Notes: a model not told the origin generated them from the sequence alone. A DNA stretch of 39,913 nucleotides from Verrucomicrobiota bacterium (GCA_014860005.1 JACZKP010000043.1:1-39913); one strand, 5' to 3'. Positions 9,160-18,530 are shown, counted from the first letter of the stretch. Numbers and translations are program-made.

Positions 9160-10202
9160 TCGAGAATACGTCACCGAACTTTCGGCCCAGAGTACTAAGC
9201 GTTGTGCCGAAATGGTTGCTGACCACCACCGTGTAGGTCCCGGTGTTGGTAAGATCAACGATGGGGATCAAGAAGTGCGCGGACGTGGCGCCGGCAACAT
9301 TCGTTCCCTCGAATTGCCATTGGTAGGAAAGCGCCGGCGAACCAACAGCGAACACATGGAATCCGGCGAGATAGCCCACCGTCATTTGCAGGCTTTTGGG
9401 CTGGAAGATCAGTTGTGGCACGTTGGGAATCGGATGCACCACGAGCGACGCAGACAGGCTGCGAACTTCGCCAAATGCGTTGGTGATGACGACAAGGTAC
9501 TCCCCCTCGGTTTGCTGGGTGGCGTTGGTGATGACGAGCACGCGATTGGTGGCTTCGGCAACCGGCTGGTTCTTGCAATACCATTGATAGGTCAAGGGCG
9601 GGCTCCCGGTTGCGACGACGGGGAAGGACACCGTTCCTCCTTCAAAAACACTCCGGCTGGGAGCCTGCGCTTGAATGCTGGGAAGCTCGCCGGCCCAGCC
9701 GACGCTAACGTCGTCCAGGCGGCTTGCGGGTAACTGGCCTTCAAATTCCAAGGTTGAAACGTTGCCGGTCGCCGGCGTCGTAAGGAAGTTGGTATAGTAC
9801 CACGGTTGGTAAAACGTGCTGGAAAAGCCAGCGTCGCCGATCACTTCGCCATTCCATTTCACACGGAGATTTGCTGCCTGACCATCAGGAGATTGGCCAT
9901 GCGCAAACCGCACAATGTAAACCCGCCCCGGAGCAGTGGGTACACCCTGGTATATTCGCGAGCCTGCGTTGTAAAACTCCACGAAGTTCTTGCCCTCGGC
10001 ACCAAACTCGTTGACATGGCCGCTAATACCGCCGGTGTGTCCAGTCAGTGAACATGGTGACGCCACCGAGAATTTCAAAGCTGCCGTTGGAAACGAGATT
10101 TGTTTGTGCGAAAGCAATCGTGCTGAGACTGAGCATCGAAACCAGAGCCAGGCAGACCTTCACAAGCTTCCGCGCCCACGCAATCCACCCACCCATTTTC
10201 AT
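9160..10202 (-). pseudogene. Secreted Ig-like domain protein, frameshifted and cut by an IS
   Basis: ATG at 10202 begins a signal peptide ('MKMGGWIAWARKLVKVCLAL', ending 'STIAFAQ') followed by 'TNLVSNGSFEILGGV', the start of a choice-of-anchor/DUF642-like jelly-roll domain. The frame then shifts at about 10035-10055 and continues 'GHVNEFGAEGKNFVEF', 'VYIVRFAHGQSPDGQAANLR', a 'LDDVSV' strand, and two Ig-like repeats ('PPLTYQWYCKNQPV...GEYLVVITNAFG' and 'PALSYQWQFEGTNV...GTYTVVVSNHFG'). The coding similarity stops near 9190 at the edge of the IS630 element. Such proteins are exported and often carry a sorting tail, which is missing here. Disabled by both lesions. Confidence 0.75.
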
Positions 10203-10312
10203 GAGGTTAACATAACACCCGCCAATCGCCCGCTGGAAGTGTTTTTCTGCTGAGGCGCGAGCGTGATGCCCGCCATTCTATTCCAGATTTAGATAACGCT
10301 CGTCGCGCTGCG

Positions 10313-10330
10313 AAACGCCCGTCGGCGTTT
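10313..10330. repeat. Short perfect hairpin upstream of the RAYT gene
   Basis: AAACGCC-CGTC-GGCGTTT forms a 7-bp perfect stem with a 4-nt loop, lying between the divergent Ig-like and RAYT pseudogenes. No T-run follows, so it is not a standard terminator. REP hairpins often sit next to RAYT genes, but no GTAG/GTGG tetranucleotide is attached here. Confidence 0.4.
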
Positions 10331-10407
10331 AGTGGACGGACAGGCAGTCACCCTGTAAAGGGGCAATAGTATTAACAAATCAGTGGCCGATTGAGCGAAC
10401 TTCCCGC

Positions 10408-11225
10408 ATGGCGCGCAAGTTGAGAATCCAATATGCGGGGCGCTATCATGCGATGAATCGCGGCTACCGTCGCGAACCGATCTTCCAAGATGACGCCGAC
10501 CCCGAGTGTTTCCTGGCCACCCTCGGTGAAATCTGCGTCAAGACCGGCTGGCAGGTGCATGCATATTGTCTCAAGGGTAATCACTTACATCTGGTCGTTG
10601 AGACGCTCCAAGCCAGTCTGGTGATGGGCATGAAATGGTTTCCGGGTACCTACCTACAGCAACCGGTTCAACCAGCGGCACCAGTTATTCGGGCATCTGT
10701 TCAGCGGACGTTACAATTCGTTGATCGTGGATGGCAGCGGCAACGGCTACTTGCGCACGGTGCGCGAATACGTGCATTTGAATCCGGCGCGGGCAAAGTT
10801 GCTCGCGCCGGAGCAGCCGATGCAGGCGTATTGGTGGAGTAGTTGGCCCGAGTAATTGAAGTCGCCGGGCAAACGTCCGGCTTGGTTGCGGGTGGACCGG
10901 TTGCCGGGCGAGCATCGCATTCCCGAGGCCAGCGTGGCGGGCCGGAGACGATTGGAGGAGGCGCTGGAGGGGCGGAGGAAACGCCGCGGAAAGGATGGAG
11001 CGAGCAGGATCTGGAGCAGCGCGCCAAAGGGGACAGCCAGAAGGTGGTGATGGGCGGTGCGCTTGCGGCGCGAGTCGGCGGTAACGGTGAGCTGGATTGC
11101 GGAGCGGTTGCGGATGGGGAGTCCGGGCCATGTGAACCATCTGCCGTATTTGGAACGACGGGAGCAAAGAGGGAAGGGAAAGCGAAAGCAAAAAGGACAA
11201 TATCAAGAACTGAGCCGGGCGTCTT
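10408..11225 (+). pseudogene. REP-associated tyrosine transposase (RAYT, Y1/HUH family), broken
   Basis: ATG at 10408 opens 'MARKLRIQYAGRYHAMNRGY', a characteristic RAYT start, and 'HAYCLKGNHLHLVVET' contains the HLH metal-binding motif of Y1 transposases. A shift at about 10654-10658 moves the rest into another frame ('FNQRHQLFGHLFSGRYNSLI', 'YLRTVREYVHLNPARAKLL'). Two in-frame stops follow (10853-10855 and near 11048) before the C-terminal helix-turn-helix-like end 'VSWIAERLRMGSPGHVNHL'. Family enzymes nick DNA at REP palindromes preceded by GTAG or GTGG, which matches the palindromes in purL, trpE and hisF. This copy cannot make a full protein. Confidence 0.85.
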
Positions 11226-12522
11226 ATTCGTGCCGCAGTGCTTCCACCGGGTCCATCTGCGCCGCGCGCAGGGCGGGATAAATGCCAAACACGACGCCCA
11301 CGAGCGCCGAGATGCTGAACGCCAGCACCGGCGACCAAAGTGTGATAATGGTTTTCATTCCGGCCGTCTGAGTCACGACATAGGGAATTAAAACACCCAG
11401 CAGGACGCCAATCACACCGCCGGCGCCGGCGAGCAACACGGTTTCGACCAGGAACTGCGTGATGATGTCGCGCCGCCGGGCCCCCAGCGCGCGGCGGATG
11501 CCAATTTCGCGGGTGCGTTCGGTAACGCTGGCGAGCATGATGTTCATGATCCCGATGCCGCCGACGAGCAGGGAGATCGCTGCAATAGAGCCGAGCACGA
11601 TGTTAAAAATCCGTTTGGTGTGTTCGGCCTGCTTGAGCATCTCCAGTGGCACGTCAATGGCGTAGTCCTTGCGCTTGTGATTGCGTTCCAGGATGGCTTT
11701 GACGGCTTCGGCGACACCCATGACTTCGTCCAGGGAGGCGACTTTTACGGTTACTTCGTGAAGCTGGACGCGCTCGGCTTCGAATGCGCCCGCCCGTCGG
11801 CGCATGAGCACTTCGCCATAGCGCATGCGGGCGGTTTCCAACGGGATGAACATGCGCTGCGCGACCGGCTTGTCCGTGGCGGCCGTTTCGCCGCTCCGCG
11901 GTTCCGCGCCGCGCGGTTCCATGACGCCGATGACCTGATAATAATTGGCGCCGACGCGAACGTGTTTTCCAACCGGTGAATCCATCGGGAACAAAGCGGG
12001 CACCATTTCGGCGCCCAGCACGCAGACGCTGGTTTGGGAATCCATGTCCATGTCCGTGAAGAAACGCCCCTCGGCGACGCGGTGGTTGCGCATCTCGGGA
12101 TACCACGGCACCGTGCCGACGACTTCGCAGTCCACGCGGCGGCTGATGTTCCAGGCGTATTCGCGGATGTTGCGCGAGGGAAGCACGATGGTGACACCGG
12201 GGATCGTCGCCCGGATGGCTTTCACGTCCTTGTAGGTGAGGCCGTATTGCAGGACGATACTCTGGTTGCCCTTGTCCGAGACCTTCTGCTCCTCCGGCGG
12301 TTTGACGCTGCGCAGGATTATGTTCTGGCTGCCCAGGCTCTTAATGCGTTCCTGCGCCTCAAAACTCGCGCCTTCGCCGATGGCCAGCATCGCAATCACG
12401 GAGCACACGCCGAACACGATGCCCAGCACGGTCAACAGCGAACGGAGGCGGTGCAGCCAGAGGCTTTTCACACCCAGCCGCACGGCACGACGGAGGCGGG
12501 CAATGGTAAAGGTGCGGATCAT
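11224..12522 (-). CDS. MacB-like ABC transporter permease (FtsX family)
   Basis: The 432-residue protein has one N-terminal membrane helix ('[20 protein letters not shown]'), a large periplasmic domain, and three C-terminal helices starting with '[20 protein letters not shown]'. It also carries the FtsX signature '[13 protein letters not shown]'-type text ('[20 protein letters not shown]') and ends '[14 protein letters not shown]', all typical of MacB permeases. I chose ATG 12522 over an upstream GTG-type start because it overlaps the ATPase stop as ATGA, implying coupling. It is the last gene of a tolC-adaptor-ATPase-permease operon that should export a substrate (macrolide, peptide or siderophore; not predictable) through the outer membrane. 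Confidence 0.92.
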   Translation of the reverse strand: MIRTFTIARLRRAVRLGVKSLWLHRLRSLLTVLGIVFGVCSVIAMLAIGEGASFEAQERIKSLGSQNIILRSVKPPEEQKVSDKGNQSIVLQYGLTYKDVKAIRATIPGVTIVLPSRNIREYAWNISRRVDCEVVGTVPWYPEMRNHRVAEGRFFTDMDMDSQTSVCVLGAEMVPALFPMDSPVGKHVRVGANYYQVIGVMEPRGAEPRSGETAATDKPVAQRMFIPLETARMRYGEVLMRRRAGAFEAERVQLHEVTVKVASLDEVMGVAEAVKAILERNHKRKDYAIDVPLEMLKQAEHTKRIFNIVLGSIAAISLLVGGIGIMNIMLASVTERTREIGIRRALGARRRDIITQFLVETVLLAGAGGVIGVLLGVLIPYVVTQTAGMKTIITLWSPVLAFSISALVGVVFGIYPALRAAQMDPVEALRHE

Positions 12523-13241
12523 AGGCGAGGGGCTGACTCGCGGCACACATCACTCTCGATCCGCCCGTCCCGCAACCGGATGGCACGCCGGGCGTGTTGC
12601 GACACGGTGGTGTCGTGGGTGACGAGAATGAGGGTTTTGCCTTGGGCGTTCAGTTCGTCGAAAAGTTTCAGAATCTCCACGCCGGACGCGGAATCGAGAT
12701 TGCCGGTGGGTTCGTCGGCCAGAATGACGAGCGGATCGTTCACCAGCGCGCGGGCAATGGCCACCCGTTGTTGCTGGCCGCCGGAGAGTTCAAACGGTTT
12801 GTGTTCGAGCCGGTCCTCCAGTCCCACGCGCGCGGCCAGCCGCCGGGCGATGTCGCGGCTTTCGTCCTCGGGCCGGTCTTGGTAGTAGAGCGGGATCTCG
12901 ATATTCTCCAAAACGGTGAGTTGCTGGATGAGATTGTAGCTCTGGAAAACGAAACCCAGCCGCGCGCCGCGCACGGAGGAAAGCGCATCGTCATCCATCT
13001 GCGAAACGTCGTCGCCGCCCAGCCAATAACTTCCCGCCGTGGGCCGGTCCAAGCAGCCTAGCAGGTTGAGCAGGGTGGATTTGCCGCAACCGGACGGGCC
13101 CATGATGCTGAGATAATCGCCGGCCTCGATGCCGAAGGTGACGCCCCGCAGGGCTTCCACCGTCACCGGTCCCATCCGGTAGTCTTTCCGGACGTTATCA
13201 AATTGAACAATAGGAGAGGGCACAAATGGCGCAGGGTTCAA
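12519..13241 (-). CDS. MacB/LolD-like ABC transporter ATP-binding protein
   Basis: A 240-residue ATPase with Walker A 'GPSGCGKST' (residues 48-56), Q-loop 'FVFQSYNL', signature 'LSGGQQQR' (152-159), Walker B 'LVILADEP' (171-178) and switch His in 'LILVTHD'. The length fits a stand-alone nucleotide-binding subunit; in E. coli MacB this domain is fused to the permease, whereas here the two are separate genes. The start is a TTG at 13241 that overlaps the adaptor's TGA as TTGA, so translation is probably coupled. It powers the mechanotransmission-type exporter formed with its neighbours. Confidence 0.92.
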   Translation of the reverse strand: MNPAPFVPSPIVQFDNVRKDYRMGPVTVEALRGVTFGIEAGDYLSIMGPSGCGKSTLLNLLGCLDRPTAGSYWLGGDDVSQMDDDALSSVRGARLGFVFQSYNLIQQLTVLENIEIPLYYQDRPEDESRDIARRLAARVGLEDRLEHKPFELSGGQQQRVAIARALVNDPLVILADEPTGNLDSASGVEILKLFDELNAQGKTLILVTHDTTVSQHARRAIRLRDGRIESDVCRESAPRL

Positions 13242-15193
13242 GCTTTGCCGGCCTTGGTGGCGGTGGCTGTGGGGGCGGTCGGCTCGGGAGCTTTATCCTT
13301 CTCCTCTTCACGCGGAGTCCGATCTTTGACGGTTTCCCCGGCTTCCGCACCGCCCGGGGTGCGCAGCAACACGCGTTCGCCTTCCGCCAGCCCGCTCTTG
13401 ATCTCAATGAATTCGTCGTTGAACTGGCCGACCTCTACAACGCGTTGCTCCGGCTTGAGGCCGTGGGCCACATAGCACAGGTGCTTGCCGTCGCCCGGCG
13501 AAACTGCCTGTACCGGCACATAGACCACGTCGTCCAGCCGGTTCACGAGGATTTCCACCTTGGCGCTCATGCCCGGCTTGACCCAGTCGTGCGTGCCATC
13601 AATCGCAATGGTTGTCAGATAGACCTTCATGTCCGGATTCATCCAGCGGTTCTGCGAGTCCGGCAACACACCCACCTTGGTGACTTCGCCGGTGAGCACC
13701 TCGTCGGGAAACGCATCCACGGTGATTCGCGCCTTCAAACCCCGCTGCACCTTCTTGATGTAACTCTCGTGAATCTTCACGTTCACCGACATTCGGGTTG
13801 TGTCGGGAATGGTGATGATGGTCTGGCGTTCGCGCACGGCGGCGCCTTCACGAATGCGCTCCTCGCCGCCGTAAAACATCATGTCGTCGCGATTGGCGCC
13901 ATAAACCACCAACCCGGCTTTCTTGGCGGGCAGCGTGCATTTCTCGAGTTGTTCGGCCAGGTCCTTTTTCTGGCGCGTTTGAACTCCAAACTGGCCTTGG
14001 GCGGATTTCAACTTCGCCCGGGCCTGCGCCAGTTTCGAGATGGCCAGCCGCCGCGCCTTGTCCAGTTCGCGCACCGCCTCCGCGTATTTGGACAACGATT
14101 CCTCGGCGGACTTCGTGAACTCGTACTTGAGAAATAAAGCGCTCGCGGTTTCGGCGGTCTGCACTTTCAAGCGGCTGTTTTCGTAAGCGAGCTCGTCGCG
14201 CTGAAGGTCGGTCCGGGTGACGAATCCCTTGTCGAATAGCCGGCCGGTGCCTTCCAGGGTCGCTTTGGATTGACCGAGTTCCTTTTGCGCCACCTGCAAA
14301 TCATCCTCGAACTTGCGCAGCTTCTGTTTGGCTTCGCCGTCGCCCAATACTTCAATGTCAGCATATTTTGCGAAATCAAACGCGAGCGTCGCGATTGGTG
14401 CGGCGGGCGATTCCTCGATGTCGGCGGCAGCCGACGGCGGCGGGGTGATCGGTGGAGGTTGCGCAATGCTGATGACCGACGCCAGCACTGGACCGTCGGT
14501 GTGGACCACCATGGGTTTCGTGACCGGCATGGTTGGACTATTGGGCGGCGGTTGCGGCCGCGGTTGTGCCATGGTCGCTTCATCGGCGTGGAGCGTGGCT
14601 TCGACGTTGTTGGTGCTGGCCGCCGCCAGGAGTTGGTCGAGACCAAGCTGGACGATGATCTCCGCCGTGACCGTGTCACCCAGGAATTTGTCGAAGTCCA
14701 TGCGCGCAAAGCGGGCCTTCTGTTCCGCCGCCTTGATGTCGCTCGCGTTCTGGTTCAACTGGATTTCGTAGTTTTGCTCCGCGTCCGTGAGGCTCGCAAC
14801 GGCGGATTGATACTGGATTTCCTGCTGGACGATTTGTTTCTCCAGTTCCGAGGAGTCCAGTTCCACCAGTACCTTGTTGGTGCGCACGTCCTCCTCGGTG
14901 ACGAGATAGCCTTCTTCGACGATTTTCAGAATCTTCGTGCCCTGATAACCCACGCGGACTTCGCACTTGATCTCCTGAAATTCCAGCGCCTGCAGACTGC
15001 CGCCTTCCAATACGGTGATTTCCAGCAGACCGCGCTTCGCGGCGAAGGTTGGGATTGCGGCGTCCGACTTGCCGCCATCGCGGAAGATAAACAGGCCGGC
15101 GAGGATCAGCGCGCCGGTGACGGCGAGGATCAAGCCCCAGCGGAAGCGGGATGGCCGGTGTGATGCGTTGGCAGTTTCAGCGGACTTTTGCAT
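13238..15193 (-). CDS. Periplasmic adaptor (membrane fusion) protein, HlyD/MacA-like, unusually long
   Basis: ATG at 15193, 17 nt inside the tolC 3' end, begins a cytoplasmic tail and a membrane anchor ('WGLILAVTGALILAGLFIF'). A lipoyl/barrel start ('LEITVLEGGSLQALEFQEIK') and long coiled-coil helices follow, then a closing barrel ('VFDT'-type strands, 'VWLPKG'-like region 'VVYVPVQAVSPGDGKHLCYV'). At 651 residues it is far longer than the ~370-420 of MacA. Part of the excess is a proline-rich insert near residues 215-275 ('QPRPQPPPNSP', 'QPPPITPPPSAA') splitting the helical hairpin. It should bridge the inner-membrane ABC pump and the TolC-like channel. Confidence 0.88.
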   Translation of the reverse strand: MQKSAETANASHRPSRFRWGLILAVTGALILAGLFIFRDGGKSDAAIPTFAAKRGLLEITVLEGGSLQALEFQEIKCEVRVGYQGTKILKIVEEGYLVTEEDVRTNKVLVELDSSELEKQIVQQEIQYQSAVASLTDAEQNYEIQLNQNASDIKAAEQKARFARMDFDKFLGDTVTAEIIVQLGLDQLLAAASTNNVEATLHADEATMAQPRPQPPPNSPTMPVTKPMVVHTDGPVLASVISIAQPPPITPPPSAAADIEESPAAPIATLAFDFAKYADIEVLGDGEAKQKLRKFEDDLQVAQKELGQSKATLEGTGRLFDKGFVTRTDLQRDELAYENSRLKVQTAETASALFLKYEFTKSAEESLSKYAEAVRELDKARRLAISKLAQARAKLKSAQGQFGVQTRQKKDLAEQLEKCTLPAKKAGLVVYGANRDDMMFYGGEERIREGAAVRERQTIITIPDTTRMSVNVKIHESYIKKVQRGLKARITVDAFPDEVLTGEVTKVGVLPDSQNRWMNPDMKVYLTTIAIDGTHDWVKPGMSAKVEILVNRLDDVVYVPVQAVSPGDGKHLCYVAHGLKPEQRVVEVGQFNDEFIEIKSGLAEGERVLLRTPGGAEAGETVKDRTPREEEKDKAPEPTAPTATATKAGKA

Positions 15194-16895
15194 GTTGTAG
15201 TTCCTCCCACTGACCGTTGTCTTTGATGTAGAGAATACCCATGTTGTTCCAAAACTGAAGCCGGGCAATGGTGTGCGTGACGAGCGCCTGCGTCCGCTGA
15301 TTCTTCGAATCATTCAGCGCGTTTTGCGCGTCCACCTGATCCAGGGCATTGGCACGGCCCAGTTCGGCCCGAAGATTCTGTTCCTCGACCCGCCGCTCGG
15401 CGAGTTTCACCCCGATTTCGCTGATCTCGTAATTGCGTTTGGCCTGATCCAGCGTGCGCCAACTGTCGCGGACCTCGAGCTTGATTTCATCCTCCTGCTG
15501 CTCCAGGGAACGGGCGGCACGGTTGCGAGTGATCAGCGCGGTGCGATACGAATTGCGTTCTGCTTTGCGGTCCAGGCCGGGGTCAAGGTTCAACCCGGCG
15601 TTCCACCGGTAACGGTCAAAGTCGGGGACGGGAAATCGGGTGTTGTCGTTCGGATCGCTGCTGACGGCCACTGATGCCGCGAGGTCCACGCGCGGTTTTA
15701 GCAGGTTGGCCGCCAGTTCCACCTTGCGCTCGGCATCCTCGAACTGGTCCTTCGTGTTCATGTAATCCAGCCGGGCGGCCAGCGCCACTTGAATGGAATT
15801 GTCCACGCTGATTTCGGGATGCCGGATCTGGAGCGCTTCGAGTTCACGGTCGTCCAAGATGATATTGGCGTCCACATTCAGACCGAGTTGCAGTTTGAAA
15901 TTATCCAGCGCCTGCCGATAGCTGCGGATGGCGTTGATCCATGAGCTCTCGGCGGAAAGCTCCTGTTGTTCGAGCCGGCCCAGATCGGCCTGCGTGACCC
16001 GGCCTTCCTGCGCCAGCGCCCGTGTGCGTTCGGCGTTCTTCCGGGAGCTTTGCAGGTTTAGAAAATTATTCCGCACGGTGTCACGGTTGCCCAGCACGCC
16101 GTAATAAGACGTGGCGATCTGCACGCTGAAATCCTTGCGGAATTGGGTGAATTCGCGCAGGTCGTAGAGGAGTTGCCGCTCCGCCTGAATCAACGCCTCG
16201 GTCTGTTGCTTGAATCCCGCATCGCGCAACATGGGCCGGAGAAAGGTGGCGCTTAGTTGTGAGGAGGTGGTCACGCGCGGATCACCCGTGACGAACCGCA
16301 GAAAATCCGCCGTGAACGCCGTGGTAATGCGGCCCACGTCGCGAATGAGCCAACTGGCGTTGATCGTGCCGGACGCGCCCACGCGGCTTTGTTCCACCAA
16401 GCTGTCGCTGACAATGACCTTGGGTTCGCCGGTGATCTCGTCAATGCCCACCGTGACGGCCTGTTCGGTTTGGACCGAGTAATTCCCGCTGCCGCTGGCC
16501 GAAAAGATCGGGGCAAATTGATGGCGCGCGAGGGACAGCGCCAGAGCGGAGAGATAGAGTTGCTCCTTGCGCGATTGATAATTGCGACTGTGCTGGACCG
16601 CCAGCGCCAGCGTTTCCTCCAGATTCACGATGCGGGCCTCCCGTTCCCGTTCGCCGTCCGTTCCGAGGAATTCCGGCACAGTGGCAGCGACCGGCAGACT
16701 TTCGAGGGAGATGACGTTGGTTTGCTCGATGGTAAAAGCCGGGTCCATATTCGGCACCGCGGGCGATTTCTCCTGGATGAGCCGGTAGCCCTCCCGGTCG
16801 GCGGACTCCCGGTAATAACTGGTGGTGCATCCTGCCAAGACGAGCCAGAACAGCAATAATCCCCGCAGCCCATGTCGCCCGGCGAATTTGCTCAT
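15177..16895 (-). CDS. TolC-family outer-membrane efflux lipoprotein
   Basis: The 572-residue product starts with a lipoprotein signal ending in the lipobox 'LVLAGC' (Cys23). Two repeats of the outer-membrane efflux domain follow, made of long amphipathic helices ('NLEETLALAVQHSRNYQSRK', 'ALAARLDYMNTKDQFEDAER', 'LRAELGRANALDQVDAQNAL'). It is the first gene of the operon and overlaps the adaptor gene by 17 nt, as expected for a TolC/OprM partner of the MacAB-like pump. The ~120 residues before the first repeat are longer than usual. No T-run terminator or clear promoter motif was found in the 330-nt region upstream. Confidence 0.9.
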   Translation of the reverse strand: MSKFAGRHGLRGLLLFWLVLAGCTTSYYRESADREGYRLIQEKSPAVPNMDPAFTIEQTNVISLESLPVAATVPEFLGTDGEREREARIVNLEETLALAVQHSRNYQSRKEQLYLSALALSLARHQFAPIFSASGSGNYSVQTEQAVTVGIDEITGEPKVIVSDSLVEQSRVGASGTINASWLIRDVGRITTAFTADFLRFVTGDPRVTTSSQLSATFLRPMLRDAGFKQQTEALIQAERQLLYDLREFTQFRKDFSVQIATSYYGVLGNRDTVRNNFLNLQSSRKNAERTRALAQEGRVTQADLGRLEQQELSAESSWINAIRSYRQALDNFKLQLGLNVDANIILDDRELEALQIRHPEISVDNSIQVALAARLDYMNTKDQFEDAERKVELAANLLKPRVDLAASVAVSSDPNDNTRFPVPDFDRYRWNAGLNLDPGLDRKAERNSYRTALITRNRAARSLEQQEDEIKLEVRDSWRTLDQAKRNYEISEIGVKLAERRVEEQNLRAELGRANALDQVDAQNALNDSKNQRTQALVTHTIARLQFWNNMGILYIKDNGQWEELQHAKVR

Positions 16896-17226
16896 GTTGG
16901 TTTCCGATCAATCAATGGACCTGTGTCCACGCGGGTTCGTTCATTTTTGCCGGCAAATCTCATGGGTTTTCTTGGGACGCACGCCTGACCTTGCCAATTC
17001 CATAACCCCGCAGCGACAAAAAAGTTGCACGAGCGGCGGCTTGGTCGCACCACCTGGTTTTGACACGACTGCACGCGAAAGCTCACGCGGAAACTGGCAC
17101 TGAATTCTTACTGCTGCAGGCGTTCAACCCGTGCCAGTGGATCCAACGCCGGTTACTCGGAATGTCCGCCGCTCTCACCAGCCAGCTTCCGGTGAAGTGC
17201 ACGACAGTTGGCATTCGTGCCGGAAA
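16896..17226. other. Intergenic region upstream of the efflux operon
   Basis: About 330 bases between the end of the LysR gene and the tolC-like start. No reading frame here resembles a protein, and no strong palindrome or RNA-like structure was seen. It presumably carries the operon promoter, but I could not pick -35/-10 boxes with any confidence. Confidence 0.5.
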
Positions 17227-18156
17227 CTACGCAAACAGGATGTTCTGCACAAACTGGGAAAGGTGCTCCGGCCGTTTGCGATGTTTCCGCATTAACACCA
17301 CCAAGGAACGCTCGAAACGATCCGGCAAACTGAGCCGGACGAGATTCTTCTTCCGTCCGTGCAATGCCAACGCACGCATCGGCACGAAACTCAACCCCAA
17401 GCCAAGCGCCACCAAGGTGATGATCAGGTCGAAGTTGTCGAGCTGCATCGCCGGTTCGACTCGGATTCCTGAATGAGTCATCCATTTCCTCAGCGCCTGT
17501 CCGGTTTGGGTGGTTTCGTCCAGCAACAGCCACGTTTGCCGATTCAACCATGCCAACCGGGCAGCCTTGCTTTTGCCCACCGATAAGAAGTCTGTTTTGG
17601 CTGAAGCTGACGCGAGCGACGTGAAGGCGTCCGCGAATTGGTGCGTGACCATCACAGTGCGCGGCAGGCGCGGGGGTGGGCACAGCACGCCCACGTCAAG
17701 TTCGTTGCTTTCCAGGGCCATGAGTATTGCGGAACTGGACTGGGAGACCATTCGGAAGCTGACCGGCAAACCCCGCCGCAGGCTGGCGTGAAAGAACCCG
17801 GGGAGATAGGCCGGACTGATGGTTCGGGAAACGCCCAGCCGGATTTCCTTCCGCGCATTGCCAAAGTCTTCTTTGAGCCGTCGCAACGACTGGTCCACAT
17901 CGCCAAGCAGTTTAGCCGACTCTCGAAACAGGAATTCACCCGCCTGCGTCACCCGCACACTGCGCGTGGTCCGCTCCAGCAGATCAATGCCCAGACTGTC
18001 TTCCATGCCCTGCATCTGCCGGGTGATGGCGCTCTGTGTCAGTCCGGCCAGCTCCGCTGCCTTCGTAAAGCTGCGATGTTTGACCACCAGATGAAACAGC
18101 GACAACTCGTAGAGATCGAATGGGATCGTGGCTAGGTAGTCATTCATATTAAGCAT
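17227..18156 (-). CDS. LysR-family transcriptional regulator
   Basis: The 309-residue protein has the LysR winged helix-turn-helix at residues ~12-70 ('ELSLFHLVVKHRSFTKAAEL', 'LTQSAITRQMQGMEDSLGID', 'LLERTTRSVRVTQAGE') and a periplasmic-binding-like effector domain ('EIRLGVSRTISPAYLPGFF', 'LDVGVLCPPPRLPRTV'). ATG 18156 or the internal ATG 18147 are both possible starts. It is divergent from the ferredoxin gene and upstream, same strand, of the efflux operon, so either may be its target. The effector ligand cannot be predicted. Confidence 0.92.
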   Translation of the reverse strand: MLNMNDYLATIPFDLYELSLFHLVVKHRSFTKAAELAGLTQSAITRQMQGMEDSLGIDLLERTTRSVRVTQAGEFLFRESAKLLGDVDQSLRRLKEDFGNARKEIRLGVSRTISPAYLPGFFHASLRRGLPVSFRMVSQSSSAILMALESNELDVGVLCPPPRLPRTVMVTHQFADAFTSLASASAKTDFLSVGKSKAARLAWLNRQTWLLLDETTQTGQALRKWMTHSGIRVEPAMQLDNFDLIITLVALGLGLSFVPMRALALHGRKKNLVRLSLPDRFERSLVVLMRKHRKRPEHLSQFVQNILFA

Positions 18157-18157
18157 C

Positions 18158-18170
18158 AGTATATTCTACT
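18158..18170. promoter_or_regulatory. Candidate LysR operator half-sites
   Basis: AGTA-TATTC-TACT is a perfect 4+5+4 palindrome just upstream of the LysR start and inside the LysR/ferredoxin divergent region. A looser ATTCAT...ATGAAT pair (18142-18147 and 18172-18177) surrounds it. LysR sites are AT-rich dyads of about this form, but short palindromes arise by chance, so this is tentative. Confidence 0.3.
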
Positions 18171-18226
18171 AATGAATTTCACTCAATAGTTGGATTGCGC
18201 CAGAGTCTTGAAGGAAAGGCACAATT

Positions 18227-18460
18227 ATGGCAAACAAGAACCAAAAGACTCCGGAGAATGTTCCGGGCCCGTATTACGTGGACGACACCTGCATAGACTG
18301 TGGTCTTTGTCCGGACACAGCGCCGCAATTGTTCAAGCGCTTCGACGACGGGGGTTACACCATCGTCCATCGGCAACCGAAAACCGCAGAATAGTCTGCG
18401 TTGGCAGAGGAGGCGCGTAAAGGTTGCCCCACTGAGTCCATCGGCAACGATGGCGAGTAA
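18227..18460 (+). pseudogene. Small 4Fe-4S ferredoxin interrupted by an in-frame TAG
   Basis: ATG at 18227, with AAGGAAAGG upstream, opens 'MANKNQKTPENVPGPYYVDD' and 'TCIDCGLCPDTAPQLFKRF', a single-cluster ferredoxin with three cysteines in Cx2Cx2C spacing. At codon 56 (18392-18394) there is a TAG. Beyond it the same frame continues sensibly as 'SALAEEARKGCPTESIGNDG', which contains the fourth ligand Cys followed by Pro, to a TAA at 18458-18460. The full frame would be 77 codons, normal for this family. As it stands the product lacks the fourth cysteine and probably cannot hold a cluster, unless the stop is read through. Confidence 0.8.
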
Positions 18461-18462
18461 TT

Positions 18463-18530
18463 ACGCCATCGCGCGGGCGATGCTGTTCCACCAGGCGTCG
18501 TGCATTTCGGTGGGCGGGGCGGAGAATCCG
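18463..18530 (-). repeat. Detached copy of the purL 3' end (68 nt)
   Basis: This segment matches 20897-20964, the last 22 codons of purL, at 63 of 68 positions in the same orientation. On the minus strand it still reads '[20 protein letters not shown]' then Ala and a stop, against '[20 protein letters not shown]' in purL. It lies directly after the ferredoxin end and before the ECF sigma gene, so the two copies flank the sigma/beta-lactamase module as direct repeats. Confidence 0.9.

Noticed and set aside
10313..10330. Rho-independent terminator
   Set aside because: The hairpin is perfect but short and lacks a T-run on either side. It lies between two divergent genes where a terminator would not be needed.
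15194..15313. Upstream start for the adaptor protein at 15313
   Set aside because: It would lie deep inside the tolC-like coding region, and the added residues are not signal-like. ATG 15193 places the membrane anchor near the N-terminus.
18463..18530. Assembly duplication of the purL end
   Set aside because: The copies differ at 5 of 68 positions and have different flanks, so it is a real diverged copy and not a mis-join. The trpE copies likewise differ at 10 of 146.
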